54,438 bases of DNA from Flavobacterium taihuense (GCF_019351435.1 NZ_JAHWYN010000022.1:1-54438), one strand, 5' to 3'; counted from the stretch's first letter, positions 42,334 to 51,109 are shown. The notes: generated by a model from the letters alone, not told the origin. Made by a program: numbers and translations.

Positions 42334-43029
42334 CTACATATAACTCAAAATCTCTTTCTTGAATGCATCGTATTCGCCTTGCAAAATCAAACCATTATCA
42401 AGCAATTTTTTATAGTTTTGAAGCTTAGCAAAAAGTTCGTCTTGTGTCAATTCACTCGTTCTTTTCTCCGTTGAAGCAGTTGAATTATCCGCAATAGGTT
42501 CTGAATAATTAGAAACGACGGGCATTATTTCGGCAAAATCAGTTACTTCTTCGGTCTCCATTTCTTCAATTAATTCTGATTCTTGAATTAATGATGGAGC
42601 GATTTCTTCGTTTATGACATTGGAAGCTGTGCCATTTTTTAAAATATCCAACTGTTCTTTGGCATATGTAAATATTTTGCGCGCTTGGATTTTTGGAATA
42701 TAATCAATAGAAACCTGTAAATCTGTTTTGGTAGAAAATGAAAACTCAGATCCCAGAATATTTTCTTTGACAAAAGTCCCTTCGATATCATCCCAAGTAT
42801 AATCAATAAAATTCATTGACAAACCCAAATTTTTAGGCTGACAAATGATAATTCTTTTATTGGTCATTACAATACTGTCTGGAAGAACGGTCAATGCAGG
42901 CTTTTTTTGTACTGCGATATACCCAATTTCCTCGTTTTTCATTAAAATATCCTGCAGTTTTGAAGTAACTTTCTCAATTGCTTTCGGATCTTGTTCTTCG
43001 TTTAAAAACTTTTTAATTTGTTCTTTCAT
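42334..43029 (-). CDS. Bacterial PH-like domain protein with C-terminal SHOCT motif
   Basis: The 231-residue protein has a PH-like domain at about residues 30-125 (SIVMTNKRIIICQP, FIDYTWDDIEGTFV, FSFSTKTDLQVSI). A polar, Glu/Ser-rich linker follows, and a C-terminal SHOCT motif (DELFAKLQNYKKLLDNGLI, EYDAFKKEIL). SHOCT is a short oligomerisation helix pair seen in many membrane-associated bacterial proteins. Function is unknown. It is monocistronic and ends in the strong terminator at 42270. Confidence 0.8.
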   Translation of the reverse strand: MKEQIKKFLNEEQDPKAIEKVTSKLQDILMKNEEIGYIAVQKKPALTVLPDSIVMTNKRIIICQPKNLGLSMNFIDYTWDDIEGTFVKENILGSEFSFSTKTDLQVSIDYIPKIQARKIFTYAKEQLDILKNGTASNVINEEIAPSLIQESELIEEMETEEVTDFAEIMPVVSNYSEPIADNSTASTEKRTSELTQDELFAKLQNYKKLLDNGLILQGEYDAFKKEILSYM

Positions 43030-43136
43030 TTTTATAAAGTTGCTGAGTTGCTAAGTAACTGATTTGCTATGTTTTTTAATTGTTTTACAAAAGTAATGCC
43101 TATTTTTCTAATTGCTTCGCCTGTTCGGTAAATTCT

Positions 43137-43505
43137 TTAGCTCTGGTCAATAATTTCCATTTGAATTTTCTTGGCTAAACTTTTAAAAACCAAGTCATAC
43201 GAATGATCAATCAATTCTTTAAATAAAACATCGGGAACATCATTATTCACGGCAATTGTATTCCAATGTACTTTATTCATATGAAAACCGGGTTGTATTG
43301 CATCGTATTCGGCTCTTAGCTCTTGTGCCCGTTCTGGATCGCATTTGAGATTTACTGAAGGATTTCCTTTTTCCCATTGCAATAAAGAAGACAAAGCGAA
43401 AATTTTTCCGCCAACTTTAAAAACTAAAGTGTCTTCATCGAATGGAAAATGTTCCGTAACTCCTTTTTTAGAAAGGCAATATTCATAATAAGTTTCTAGG
43501 TTCAT
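43137..43505 (-). CDS. MmcQ/YjbR-family protein
   Basis: The 122-residue protein matches the YjbR/MmcQ fold: EYCLSKKGVTEHFPFDE, VFKVGGKIFAL, NLKCDPERAQELR, PGFHMNKVHWNTI and LIDHSYDLV. The family resembles CyaY-like DNA-binding folds and has no firm function. It follows the DUF4260 gene by 6 bp on the same strand, so it ends the five-gene leftward group from 45024. Confidence 0.92.
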   Translation of the reverse strand: MNLETYYEYCLSKKGVTEHFPFDEDTLVFKVGGKIFALSSLLQWEKGNPSVNLKCDPERAQELRAEYDAIQPGFHMNKVHWNTIAVNNDVPDVLFKELIDHSYDLVFKSLAKKIQMEIIDQS

Positions 43506-43511
43506 ATTTTA

Positions 43512-43865
43512 TTATTTTCCGATTTCTCCCAAGTGGGTAAACTTAAAACCCGATTCATATTTTAGTCCATAACCAAACATTCTATCCATGGACGAATGGG
43601 CAAATAAAATTACTCCTGAAAGTTGAATTGCTGAATTTGAACAGTATATCCCAAGCAAATATACCGCAATCGCAATACCCCTATGATGTACTACATTATA
43701 GCAAAAAGAGCCGCCTTTGTCTCCAAACAGATATCCAATCATAGAGAAATCGGGAACAAAAATTAGCACCAAAAACCACCACCACGCATAGTTCAATTGA
43801 CTGAAAAAATAAATACCGAGTATAAATAATCCTAATTCTTCGAGTTTAATAACTGTTTTCATCAT
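43512..43865 (-). CDS. DUF4260-family membrane protein
   Basis: I prefer the start at 43865, which overlaps the stop of the GNAT gene by 4 bp (ATGA). The upstream in-frame start at 43886 would add seven residues and a longer overlap. The ~117-residue protein has four hydrophobic segments and the DUF4260 signature: FVPDFSMIGYL, YNVVHHRGIAI, FAHSSMDRMFGYGLKY and FTHLGEIGK. It is an inner-membrane protein of unknown role. Confidence 0.88.
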   Translation of the reverse strand: MMKTVIKLEELGLFILGIYFFSQLNYAWWWFLVLIFVPDFSMIGYLFGDKGGSFCYNVVHHRGIAIAVYLLGIYCSNSAIQLSGVILFAHSSMDRMFGYGLKYESGFKFTHLGEIGK

Positions 43866-44260
43866 ACTTTTTTTTCCATCATCCATTCTGGTTGTGCCAA
43901 GGCGCTAAAGCCAAATTTCTCATACAAAAAATGAGCATCTTTGGTCGCCAACCGCCATATTTTAATGTTTTGCAAAATTGGTTCTTCCATCATGGCCTTT
44001 ATCAAAACTGAAGAATATCCTTTTCCTCTATGCTCATCAATTATAAAAACATCCATTAAGTAGGCAAAAACCACATAATCGGTAATTACTCTGGCAAAGC
44101 CAATTTGTTGGTCATTTAAATAAATTCCAAAACAAAAAGAATGATCTATTGAGGTTTGCACATCTTCGATTGTTCTTCCAGCTGCCCAATAAATATCCTT
44201 TAAAAAATGTTGAATAAAAGGAACATCCAACTTTTGTTTATCTGTTGAAACTGTAATCAT
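43862..44260 (-). CDS. GNAT-family N-acetyltransferase
   Basis: The 132-residue protein has the GNAT core with GFARVITDYVVFAYLMDVFI, the acetyl-CoA loop EHRGKGYSSVLI and the late FLYEKFGF motif. It transfers an acetyl group to an unknown amine. It overlaps the cyclase-family gene by 4 bp (ATGA) and the DUF4260 gene by 4 bp, so the three are translationally coupled. Confidence 0.93.
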   Translation of the reverse strand: MITVSTDKQKLDVPFIQHFLKDIYWAAGRTIEDVQTSIDHSFCFGIYLNDQQIGFARVITDYVVFAYLMDVFIIDEHRGKGYSSVLIKAMMEEPILQNIKIWRLATKDAHFLYEKFGFSALAQPEWMMEKKV

Positions 44261-45024
44261 ATTGTGTATAAAATTGGTTTACTAGGACTTGCATCGTTCT
44301 CGAAAGAAGCAATTTGTAAATTCAACAAATAACTGCCGTCTTCCACTTCATCAGCAACATAAATCATTTCGGTAATCGTACAATCGAATCGCGCATCAGG
44401 ATTCAAGTTATTGATATCCTTTACATTCCAAAATGCTTTATGTGCCAATAATTTTCCTTCGTCATGTTCTTTGTCCACACTCGGTAAATCAATCAATAAA
44501 TGTTTGATTCCGCTTTCGCGAATAAAAAGCGCGGCATCTTCAGCCAGATAAGGCGGATTGGTATTCGAATATTTCAGTGATTTTTTTATTTTAAAATTGG
44601 GCAATGTTCGTATAATTATAGCTTCTGGAGCCATATCGAACGAAGTCGAAATGCCCAATGCTTTTTTGACTTGATTTCTGGTAATCACCCAATCGTCTCC
44701 TTGCATTTCAGGTACAATCGTAACTAGTTTGGCCAAAAAGAAAAACTGTTTCAAACATTGATTAATGCTGTAAAAATCTCGAGTGATATGCCCCAGACAT
44801 TCAGTATGAGTGCCATGTCCGTGCGGGTTGAAGGAAATGTTATTGAAATTTGTGGAAGCTCCTTCTTTTATGCTTCCTGTCCAATCTCCAAAAACAACAG
44901 GTTCTATTACTGGTTTTTCGATGTACCAAGCAATCGGATTCTCGTCTGTATTGGTTAACGGAATCGAAATATCAATGGGTTTCGATAAATCGATTTTAAA
45001 TTCGTTGTTGATGTTTGCTATCAT
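44257..45024 (-). CDS. Cyclase-family protein (kynurenine formamidase-like)
   Basis: The 255-residue protein belongs to the metal-dependent cyclase/KynB superfamily. It carries DLSKPIDISIPL at the N-terminus, the metal site PHGHGTHTECLGH and the LLIDLPSVDKEHD loop. The family includes arylformamidases and other hydrolases; the exact substrate is unknown. The usual HxGTHxD metal motif appears here as HGHGTHTE, with Glu in place of the usual Asp. It starts the coupled GNAT/DUF4260/MmcQ group. Confidence 0.88.
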   Translation of the reverse strand: MIANINNEFKIDLSKPIDISIPLTNTDENPIAWYIEKPVIEPVVFGDWTGSIKEGASTNFNNISFNPHGHGTHTECLGHITRDFYSINQCLKQFFFLAKLVTIVPEMQGDDWVITRNQVKKALGISTSFDMAPEAIIIRTLPNFKIKKSLKYSNTNPPYLAEDAALFIRESGIKHLLIDLPSVDKEHDEGKLLAHKAFWNVKDINNLNPDARFDCTITEMIYVADEVEDGSYLLNLQIASFENDASPSKPILYTI

Positions 45025-45031
45025 AATTGAA

Positions 45032-45106
45032 CGCGGATTTTACAGATATACTAACGCGGATTCTACGGATTTCTATCAGCGTTGCTTGCATCCGTTTCAT
45101 CTGCGA
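45032..45106. repeat. CGCGGATT-type dispersed repeat
   Basis: ACGCGGATT occurs twice (about 45032 and 45055), each followed by TACAGAT or TACGGAT-like words, with a GCATCCG...ATCTGCG mirror towards 45106. Similar AATCCGCG/ATCTGT mosaics are common between genes in Flavobacterium. It lies between the cyclase and hemW genes and codes for nothing recognisable. Confidence 0.45.
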
Positions 45107-45112
45107 CCTATT

Positions 45113-46246
45113 TTATTCCAAATTTATAAAAAACAAATCACTTGCAATTCCATCCGTCAAGAACTTTCCCTTTTTGGTTGGTTTCAAGATGTTGTTTTCA
45201 ATGGAAAGCAAATCATCCTTTAAAAATTTCTGAGCTTGCTTGTTCAAATAGGCTAAATATTCAATTCCAAATTCAGTTTCTATTCGACCCAAAGAAACAC
45301 CCCAAATCGTTCGCAAACCCGTCATGATATATTCGTTATACCGGTCGGCAACGGAAAGAATCTCTATTTCATTAGGCAATTTATCTTCTTGTATGGATTT
45401 TAAATACAAAGAATTATTAGAAACATTCCAACTCCTAGAAACTCCATCATAACTATGTGCTGATGAGCCAATTCCTAAATATTTTTTCCCCAACCAATAA
45501 GCTGAATTGTTCTTCGAGAAATAATTTTCTTTTCCAAAATTGGACAATTCATAATGGATAAAATCATTTGCCTCCAATGTTTCGACCAAAATAGCAAAAT
45601 GCTCCTGAGCCGATTCGTCATTGGGTTTGGCTATTTTTCCAGTTTGAATGAGTTTGTTCAAAGCCGTTTTGGGTTCAACAGTCAGGGCATAACTGGAAAT
45701 ATGTGGTACTCCAAAAGACAAGGCCGTTTCGATATTCTGTCTCCATCTTTCATTACTCATTCCTGGAATTCCGTAAATCAAATCGAGAGAAATATTATCA
45801 AAGTATTGTGTAGCTTCCTCTAAACATTTTTTGGCTTCCGCCGAATTATGCGCCCGATTCATCATCACCAAATCGTCTTCAAAAAAAGATTGAATTCCGA
45901 TACTTAGTCGATTGATGCCTATTTTTGAAAGTTCGATTAAATATTCTTCGGATAAATCATCAGGATTCGCTTCAAGAGTGATTTCAGGATTTTTAGCAAC
46001 TTGATAATTTTTATAAATCGAATCAATCTGCAATCTCAAATCTGCAATCTGCAATCTGCTCGGCGTTCCTCCTCCAAAATAAATGGTTTCAACAACTTCA
46101 TTCTCGAACTCCTTTTTACGTATTTGTAATTCTTTGGCAATAGCCAAAACCATTTCGTCTTTCTTCTTCATTGAAGTCGAAAAATGAAAATCGCAGTAAT
46201 GACAAGCCTGCTTGCAAAAGGGTATGTGTATGTAGATTCCTGACAT
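45113..46246 (-). CDS. hemW: HemW-like radical SAM protein (coproporphyrinogen III oxidase family)
   Basis: The 377-residue protein starts MSGIYIHIPFC and has the radical-SAM cysteines in CKQACHYCDF (Cys11, Cys15, Cys18). GGGTPS, LEANPDD, RLSIGIQSF and the C-terminal HemN_C region with WGVSL follow. HemW is a haem chaperone of the HemN family and lacks the decarboxylase-specific extra residues. The segment RLQIADLRLQI just after GGGTPS comes from a short repeat (46024-46059) that also occurs in the glycosyltransferase gene at 48712. It appears to replace normal family sequence without breaking the frame. Confidence 0.93.
   Translation of the reverse strand: MSGIYIHIPFCKQACHYCDFHFSTSMKKKDEMVLAIAKELQIRKKEFENEVVETIYFGGGTPSRLQIADLRLQIDSIYKNYQVAKNPEITLEANPDDLSEEYLIELSKIGINRLSIGIQSFFEDDLVMMNRAHNSAEAKKCLEEATQYFDNISLDLIYGIPGMSNERWRQNIETALSFGVPHISSYALTVEPKTALNKLIQTGKIAKPNDESAQEHFAILVETLEANDFIHYELSNFGKENYFSKNNSAYWLGKKYLGIGSSAHSYDGVSRSWNVSNNSLYLKSIQEDKLPNEIEILSVADRYNEYIMTGLRTIWGVSLGRIETEFGIEYLAYLNKQAQKFLKDDLLSIENNILKPTKKGKFLTDGIASDLFFINLE
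46024..46059. repeat. In-frame short repeat (TCTGCAATC type) inside hemW
   Basis: Five degenerate (TCTG)CAATCT units lie head to tail. The 17-mer TCTGCAATCTGCAATCT (46041-46057) is the exact reverse complement of 48712-48728. On the coding strand it reads RLQIADLRLQI. Confidence 0.7.
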
Positions 46247-46295
46247 AATTTAGTTTTCAGTTGCCGATTTCAGTCATTGAGACTGAGAATGTGAA

Positions 46296-46850
46296 CTACT
46301 TTTTAACTCGTTCCTCATTCTGTTTTACAAAAGCATCCCAGCCCGTATAACTTTTTTCTCCAATCACTTTCCCCGAATTAAAAAAGTGACAAACAGCCGC
46401 TGCCAATCCATCAGTAGAATCGAGATTTTTTGGTAGCTCTTTCAAACCTAATAATTGTTGAAGCATTTTGGCCACTTGTTCTTTGCTGGCATTCCCGTTT
46501 CCGGTGATCGCCATTTTAATTTTTTTAGGTTCGTATTCCGTGATGGGAATGTCTCTAGAAAGTCCTGCAGCCATTGCCACGCCTTGCGCACGTCCCAATT
46601 TCAGCATCGATTGTACGTTCTTCCCGAAGAAAGGAGCTTCAATCGCAATTTCATCAGGATGATGTGTTTCTATTAACTCAATGGTCCGTTCAAAAATGAT
46701 TTTTAGCTTCTGGTAATGATTATCGTATTTGGACAGTTGCAATTCGTTGAGTTGCAAAAATTCCATTTTCTTATTCACAATTTTTATCAATCCAAAACCC
46801 ATAATCGTGGTTCCAGGGTCTATTCCTAATATGATACGTTCTTTTATCAA
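46296..46850 (-). CDS. ruvC: Holliday junction resolvase RuvC
   Basis: The 184-residue protein has the RuvC signatures: GIDPGT (first catalytic Asp), AIEAPFFGKN (Glu), the LGRAQGVA helix, YEPKKIKMAITGNGNASKEQV, and the final DSTDGLAAAVCH with the last Asp pair. It cleaves Holliday junctions with the RuvAB motor. It lies upstream of hemW with a 49-bp gap on the same strand. Confidence 0.97.
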   Translation of the reverse strand: MIKERIILGIDPGTTIMGFGLIKIVNKKMEFLQLNELQLSKYDNHYQKLKIIFERTIELIETHHPDEIAIEAPFFGKNVQSMLKLGRAQGVAMAAGLSRDIPITEYEPKKIKMAITGNGNASKEQVAKMLQQLLGLKELPKNLDSTDGLAAAVCHFFNSGKVIGEKSYTGWDAFVKQNEERVKK

Positions 46851-46889
46851 AGTTTATTTTTAAGCTGTGGTACTGAATTATGTTGGATT

Positions 46890-47312
46890 TTATTTAGAAG
46901 AATTCATTTTCATCTCTTCCAACATCGCAATTATTTTATCTAATTTTTCTATTTCAATGATATCCAACTTAATTGTCAAAGCTTCAATTTCTAACTTTGC
47001 ATCTACATTGGTCTGATAATCCGATTGCGCTTGAACTCTGTCTCTTTCATTCTGTCTGTTTTGCGACATCATAATAATAGGTGCCGCATAAGCCGCCTGA
47101 GTGGAGAAAACAAGGTTAAGCAATATAAAAGGGTAAACATCCCAATGATAGGCAAAAGCAATAAGATTTAACCCCATCCATATTAATACAAAAACACTTT
47201 GAATAATAATAAATTTCCATGACCCCATTCCATTAGCCACTGAGTCTGCCAAGCGACTGCCAAAGCCTAATGTTTCTTTATGTTTATCGTGCCAATTTTT
47301 GCTATTTTCCAT
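46890..47312 (-). CDS. DUF1003-family membrane protein
   Basis: The start at 47312 fits the family's soluble N-terminus (MENSKNWHDKHKETLGFGSR); a longer frame to 47360 adds 16 unlike residues. Two TM helices (FIIIQSVFVLIWMGLNLIAF and FILLNLVFSTQAAYAAPIIM) follow, then QNRQNERDRVQAQSDYQ, the DUF1003 hallmark, and a helical C-terminus. Family function is unknown; some members are linked to divalent cation or acid stress. Confidence 0.9.
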   Translation of the reverse strand: MENSKNWHDKHKETLGFGSRLADSVANGMGSWKFIIIQSVFVLIWMGLNLIAFAYHWDVYPFILLNLVFSTQAAYAAPIIMMSQNRQNERDRVQAQSDYQTNVDAKLEIEALTIKLDIIEIEKLDKIIAMLEEMKMNSSK

Positions 47313-47420
47313 ATTTTCTTTGGGGTAAATTTTATTTAAATTATTCAAGACGTTACACAAAGATACTCGAAGTTGACACAGCTATTCGCGAAGTTAGACT
47401 TCTCTAACAAAATAAGGAAT

Positions 47421-47458
47421 CTTTGCGCTCCTTATTATTTTCTTTGTGAATCCTTGCG
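47421..47458. repeat. Second copy of the GCAAAG-type repeat
   Basis: Read on the minus strand this segment runs CGCAAGG...GCGCAAAG and aligns with 36192-36230 at roughly two thirds identity by eye. It lies between the divergent DUF1003 and membrane-protein genes. Confidence 0.4.
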
Positions 47459-47497
47459 AAAGACCATTTTCACAACGATTTTACTTTACTTTGCGGT

Positions 47498-48466
47498 ATG
47501 ATTTCAATTTCACACAAAACTAAGCAATTCCTGGTACTTCTAGTCAAACTTTTGATTGTTGGAGGTGCCTTTTATTTTATTTACAACCAATTGGCTAACA
47601 ATGACAAACTGGATTGGCAAAAATTTTTGATACTGTTTCATAAAAACCAGTCAGTTTTAGGAATTGGTTTTATATTACTATTGAGTATCTTGAATCGTTT
47701 ATTTGAAATCCTGAAATGGAAATATTTGGTCTTATTCCTTAAACCTATTTCTTTGGCAGAAGCCACCAAGCAAGTTTTAGCGGGACTAACCGCAGGATTA
47801 TTTACCCCAAATGGCGTTGGCGAATATGCCGGAAAAGCATTGTATTTTGATAAAAAAGAAGCCAAGAAAGTGGTCTTTTTAAACCTAATTTGTAACGGAA
47901 TTCAAATGATATTGACTGTCGCTTTTGGCATTTTTGGATTGTTATATTTCAATGCGCAGTACAATGTGATTACGACCAAAACCGTAGTTGTGCTTTTTGG
48001 AGTTCTAGTAATCGTATTTGCTGTTTTATTTTCAGCAAAAAAAATCACTATCAAAGGATATTCTATAGAAAAACTGATTCATAAAATTAATGAAATCCCA
48101 AAATCGATTCATCAAAAAAATACATATTTGGCGATTTTACGGTATTTGGTTTTCTCGCATCAATACTATTTCTTGTTTCTGGCATTTGATGTCGATATGC
48201 CTTATCTCATTTTAATTTCGGCCATTTCGAGTGTTTATTTTCTGGCTTCTTCTTTGCCTACATTTCAGTTTCTAGATTTTGCAGTAAAAGGAAGTGTGGC
48301 GGTTTATTTCTTTGGAATATTAGGTGTAAACGAATGGGTAGTGGTTTTTGTCACTACCCTAATGTGGTTTCTGAATGTAGTCTTACCTGTGACAATTGGG
48401 AGCTATTACGTATTGAATTTTGCCCCCCTACCCCCTAAAGGGGAAATTAGTAACCTCAAAGAATAA
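47498..48466 (+). CDS. Lysylphosphatidylglycerol synthase TM-region (UPF0104)-like membrane protein
   Basis: The 322-residue protein has seven or eight hydrophobic segments and the family pattern LNRLFEILKWKYLV, AGLTAGLFTPNGVGEYAGKAL, and SSLPTFQFLDFAVKGSVAV. It is like the flippase/transport half of MprF without the synthase domain. It is probably an inner-membrane lipid transporter or regulator. It lies 2 bp upstream of a GT2 glycosyltransferase gene, a common pairing that suggests envelope-lipid or glycolipid work. Confidence 0.85.
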   Translation: MISISHKTKQFLVLLVKLLIVGGAFYFIYNQLANNDKLDWQKFLILFHKNQSVLGIGFILLLSILNRLFEILKWKYLVLFLKPISLAEATKQVLAGLTAGLFTPNGVGEYAGKALYFDKKEAKKVVFLNLICNGIQMILTVAFGIFGLLYFNAQYNVITTKTVVVLFGVLVIVFAVLFSAKKITIKGYSIEKLIHKINEIPKSIHQKNTYLAILRYLVFSHQYYFLFLAFDVDMPYLILISAISSVYFLASSLPTFQFLDFAVKGSVAVYFFGILGVNEWVVVFVTTLMWFLNVVLPVTIGSYYVLNFAPLPPKGEISNLKE

Positions 48467-48468
48467 CT

Positions 48469-49566
48469 ATGGTTTTGATTTTATCAGGTATCGTAATCGT
48501 TTATGTGCTGACTATAAGTTGGCTCATTTATGGTTTTACTAAAATTAATTTATTTGAATATGTCAGCTTAGTGCCAAAAACTAGTTTTACTATTATTGTT
48601 CCTTTCCGGAATGAAGCCAAGAATTTGCCCATTTTATTAGAAAGCTTTTCACAATTGAATTACCCAACGGATTTGTTTGAAGTGATTTTGGTTGATGATG
48701 AATCGTCAGAAAGATTGCAGATTGCAGAATACAGAATACAGATTACGACTATAGATAATCTTCGGATTTCAAATTCCCCAAAGAAAGACGCGATTACCAC
48801 GGCGATGGAAATCGTGAAAACTGATTGGGTCATCACCACCGACGCCGATTGTGTGGTACCTAAAAATTGGTTGTTGGCATTGGACAATTTCATTCAGTTG
48901 CATCATGTTTCGATGATTGCTGGAGCAGTTACCTACGATTGCAATAATTCTTTTTTACATCATTTTCAACAATTGGATTTGGCTAGTTTACAGGGCGCAA
49001 CTATTGGTAGTTTTGGAATCAAAAAAGGTTTTATGTGCAACGGCGCCAATTTTGCCTATACCAAATCCTTTTTTCAAAAGTTAAAAGGTTTTGATGGCAA
49101 CACAACCATCGCCAGTGGTGATGATGTTTTTCTGTTACAAAAGGCAATTGCCAAACATCCTGAAAAAGTAGCTTATCTAAAATCAAAAGACACCATTGTT
49201 ACCACAAAACCAGTAAATAATTGGAAATCGTTGTTTTACCAACGGGTTCGCTGGGCTTCCAAAACGACTTCTTATCAAAGTGATTTTGGAAAAAGATTGG
49301 GATTGCTTGTCTTTATGATGAATTTTGGTTTGGTTTGTTCTTTTGTTCTCACTTTTTTTGGCTTGATTTCTTTGCCTATTCTTGGCTTGTATTTCTTAAT
49401 CAAGTTTGGAATCGACGTTGTGTTAATCAAACAAACCAACAACTTCTTGACAAAACGCAAAATGCGCTATTTATTATTAAGCAGTTTGTGGTATCCTTTT
49501 TTTAGTACTGCTGTTGCTTTGTATTGCTTGTTCGGGAAATACGAATGGAAAGGGAGAAGGTTTTAG
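48469..49566 (+). CDS. Family 2 glycosyltransferase (membrane-anchored)
   Basis: The 365-residue protein starts with a TM helix. A GT-A domain follows with IIVPFRNEAKNL, VILVDDESS, TDADCVV (DxD), GDDVFLLQKA and QRVRW (the processivity-associated QxxRW). Two or three C-terminal TM helices end the protein. It probably extends a membrane-bound glycan or glycolipid using an NDP-sugar. Directly after VDDES the sequence RLQIAEYRIQI is encoded by the same short repeat found in hemW, in the same reading frame. The usual helix-forming residues of this loop are thus replaced. Confidence 0.9.
   Translation: MVLILSGIVIVYVLTISWLIYGFTKINLFEYVSLVPKTSFTIIVPFRNEAKNLPILLESFSQLNYPTDLFEVILVDDESSERLQIAEYRIQITTIDNLRISNSPKKDAITTAMEIVKTDWVITTDADCVVPKNWLLALDNFIQLHHVSMIAGAVTYDCNNSFLHHFQQLDLASLQGATIGSFGIKKGFMCNGANFAYTKSFFQKLKGFDGNTTIASGDDVFLLQKAIAKHPEKVAYLKSKDTIVTTKPVNNWKSLFYQRVRWASKTTSYQSDFGKRLGLLVFMMNFGLVCSFVLTFFGLISLPILGLYFLIKFGIDVVLIKQTNNFLTKRKMRYLLLSSLWYPFFSTAVALYCLFGKYEWKGRRF
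48712..48745. repeat. In-frame short repeat inside the glycosyltransferase gene
   Basis: AGATTGCAGATTGCAGA (48712-48728) is the exact reverse complement of 46041-46057 in hemW, followed by AATACAGAATACAGATT. A looser copy is in the intergenic DNA right after this gene (49570-49600). Confidence 0.7.
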
Positions 49567-49868
49567 AATTCAGATTGCAGAAGGCAGACTTCAGAATTGA
49601 GACCGCAGCATTTTAGATTTCTAATTGTGAAGTATCGTTCATTCCCATAATTTCTTGAAATAAGACAACTAATTCAAATTATGAAATCCTGTTATAAAAA
49701 CGAATGCCCTAACCCAGATTGCTTCGCCAGTTCGCTTCGCTCGTGTGAAGTGGAAATCCTTTATGTTTTTTCTTTAAAAACATAAAGATTACTTCACTTA
49801 GTATTATTTTTATAGGAGTTCAGTGAACTTTGTTTGCAACGAATAGCTAGAAATAGCTCTTAAAAAAT
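49567..49868. other. Repeat-filled intergenic region
   Basis: No gene was found. The first 40 bp contain CAGATTGCAG/GGCAGACTTCAG words of the short repeat seen in hemW and the GT2 gene. From 49706 to 49862 lies copy B of the structured dispersed repeat. Confidence 0.6.
49706..49862 (-). repeat. Structured dispersed repeat, copy B
   Basis: On the minus strand it opens AAGAGCTATTTCTAGCTATT, continues CGTTGCAA, and carries a hairpin of 12-nt perfect arms (49759-49770 and 49776-49787) extended by GTGAAGT/ACTTCAC. It proceeds AAGGATTTCCACTTC and closes GGGTTAGGGC. These words match copy A (12398-12488) in order and orientation, but the hairpin stems differ in sequence. Extra spacers make it about 65 bp longer. 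Confidence 0.6.
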
Positions 49869-50345
49869 CTACTCCACTTTTAGAATTACAGGAAGGATAA
49901 ACTGGGTTTTTACGGGTAATCCACGCTTGATTGCCGGATTGATTTTTGGAAAATCGACCAAACGGGCTTTGAGAATACTGTCAATTTTTACGGTATCATA
50001 AGCTACCGAATCTTTTGGGAACTGCGGTTCGAATTTCATGGTAGCATTAGGAAAAACCGTCACTTTTACTTCAATGGTGTCCAATTCAGGATAAAGCATA
50101 GCCAAGGTATCGTTGCACAGCTTCTCTTGGATTAACTGGGTCAAAACCTCAAAAAAACATTGTTGTCGTTGTTTTTTGTCCTCAATTTTATCGCAATCGA
50201 CAACCGAAGGATATTCGTCTACCTCTTTCCAATTGATGGACTTCAATTCCTTTTGCAACAATTCCTTTTCGGAAGGAACCTGCTTGTCAAAATATTGACA
50301 GGAATTGAAAAGTATAAAGACTAAAAAAAGGGAATACTGCTTCAA
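49869..50345 (-). CDS. Lipoprotein with TonB-C-terminal-like domain
   Basis: The 158-residue protein has a lipoprotein signal with lipobox FNSC (Cys16). The C-terminal ~70 residues (VKVTVFPNATMKFEP, LVDFPKINPAIKRGLPVKTQF, ILPVILKV) look like a TonB C-terminal-type beta-alpha-beta unit. A pair of Cys (about 50 and 63) could form a disulfide. It is probably a periplasmic outer-leaflet lipoprotein of unknown function. It is monocistronic. Confidence 0.7.
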   Translation of the reverse strand: MKQYSLFLVFILFNSCQYFDKQVPSEKELLQKELKSINWKEVDEYPSVVDCDKIEDKKQRQQCFFEVLTQLIQEKLCNDTLAMLYPELDTIEVKVTVFPNATMKFEPQFPKDSVAYDTVKIDSILKARLVDFPKINPAIKRGLPVKTQFILPVILKVE

Positions 50346-50457
50346 TGTTTATTTTTTGAATGGAACTAATTTGTTATAAAAATACAATTAATTTTCTCAT
50401 ATTCGTGTATGATTAGGAGGTTGTATTTTCGGCATCAAAATTACTAAAAATATTTTT

Positions 50458-50958
50458 ATGGATATCCTGCTTTTACTATTGGGTTTTGTTTGTGTTATTG
50501 CCGGAATTTTTGGAAGTTTTCTACCTGTTTTACCAGGGCCAAGTATCAGTTGGATTGGAATTCTATTACTGTATTTTACAACCGCTGTTCCTGTCAATTA
50601 TTGGATTCTGGGAGTTTCCTTATTGATTACTATTGTGCTAACGGTTTTGGATTATGTCATTCCTGCCAAGGGAACTAAAAAATTTGGCGGAAGCTCCTAC
50701 GGTATTTGGGGAACGAATATCGGTTTGATTGTTGGGATTTTTGCACCAATCCCGTTGGGCTTTATTATTGGGCCGTTTGTTGGCGCTTTTGTTGGCGAAC
50801 TTATTTATGATTACAAAGACCATCAACGTGCTCTGAAAGCAGCAACTGGTTCTCTTCTGGGCTTTCTGGCTTCCTCCTTTATGAAGTTTGTGGTATGCAT
50901 GATGTATCTGGGATTGTACCTTTGGATTGTGTGGAAAAATAGCGCTACACTATTCTAA
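50458..50958 (+). CDS. DUF456-family membrane protein
   Basis: The 166-residue protein consists of four or five hydrophobic segments with the DUF456 signature: GSFLPVLPGPSISWIGILLL, LDYVIPAKGTKKFGGS, GIWGTNIGLIVGIF and GPFVGAFVGELI. Function is unknown. It has no close partner. Confidence 0.92.
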   Translation: MDILLLLLGFVCVIAGIFGSFLPVLPGPSISWIGILLLYFTTAVPVNYWILGVSLLITIVLTVLDYVIPAKGTKKFGGSSYGIWGTNIGLIVGIFAPIPLGFIIGPFVGAFVGELIYDYKDHQRALKAATGSLLGFLASSFMKFVVCMMYLGLYLWIVWKNSATLF

Positions 50959-51109
50959 AACTAGATTTTTGTTGCATAAAAAGTTTATTCTTTTTCCTTA
51001 TAAAAATATTCTTGTTTACCATAAACCATTAAAAATAAGCAGTTAAACGATAAAGAAAAAATATAGCAGGTTTGTTTTGTAATTTAGATCAATCCAACAA
51101 TTCATTGAT

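Noticed and set aside
49841..49862. GCTAGAAATAGC, identical to the loop of common Cas9 guide-RNA scaffolds
   Set aside because: Only 12 nt match; there is no CRISPR array, cas gene or tracr context. It is part of structured repeat copy B.
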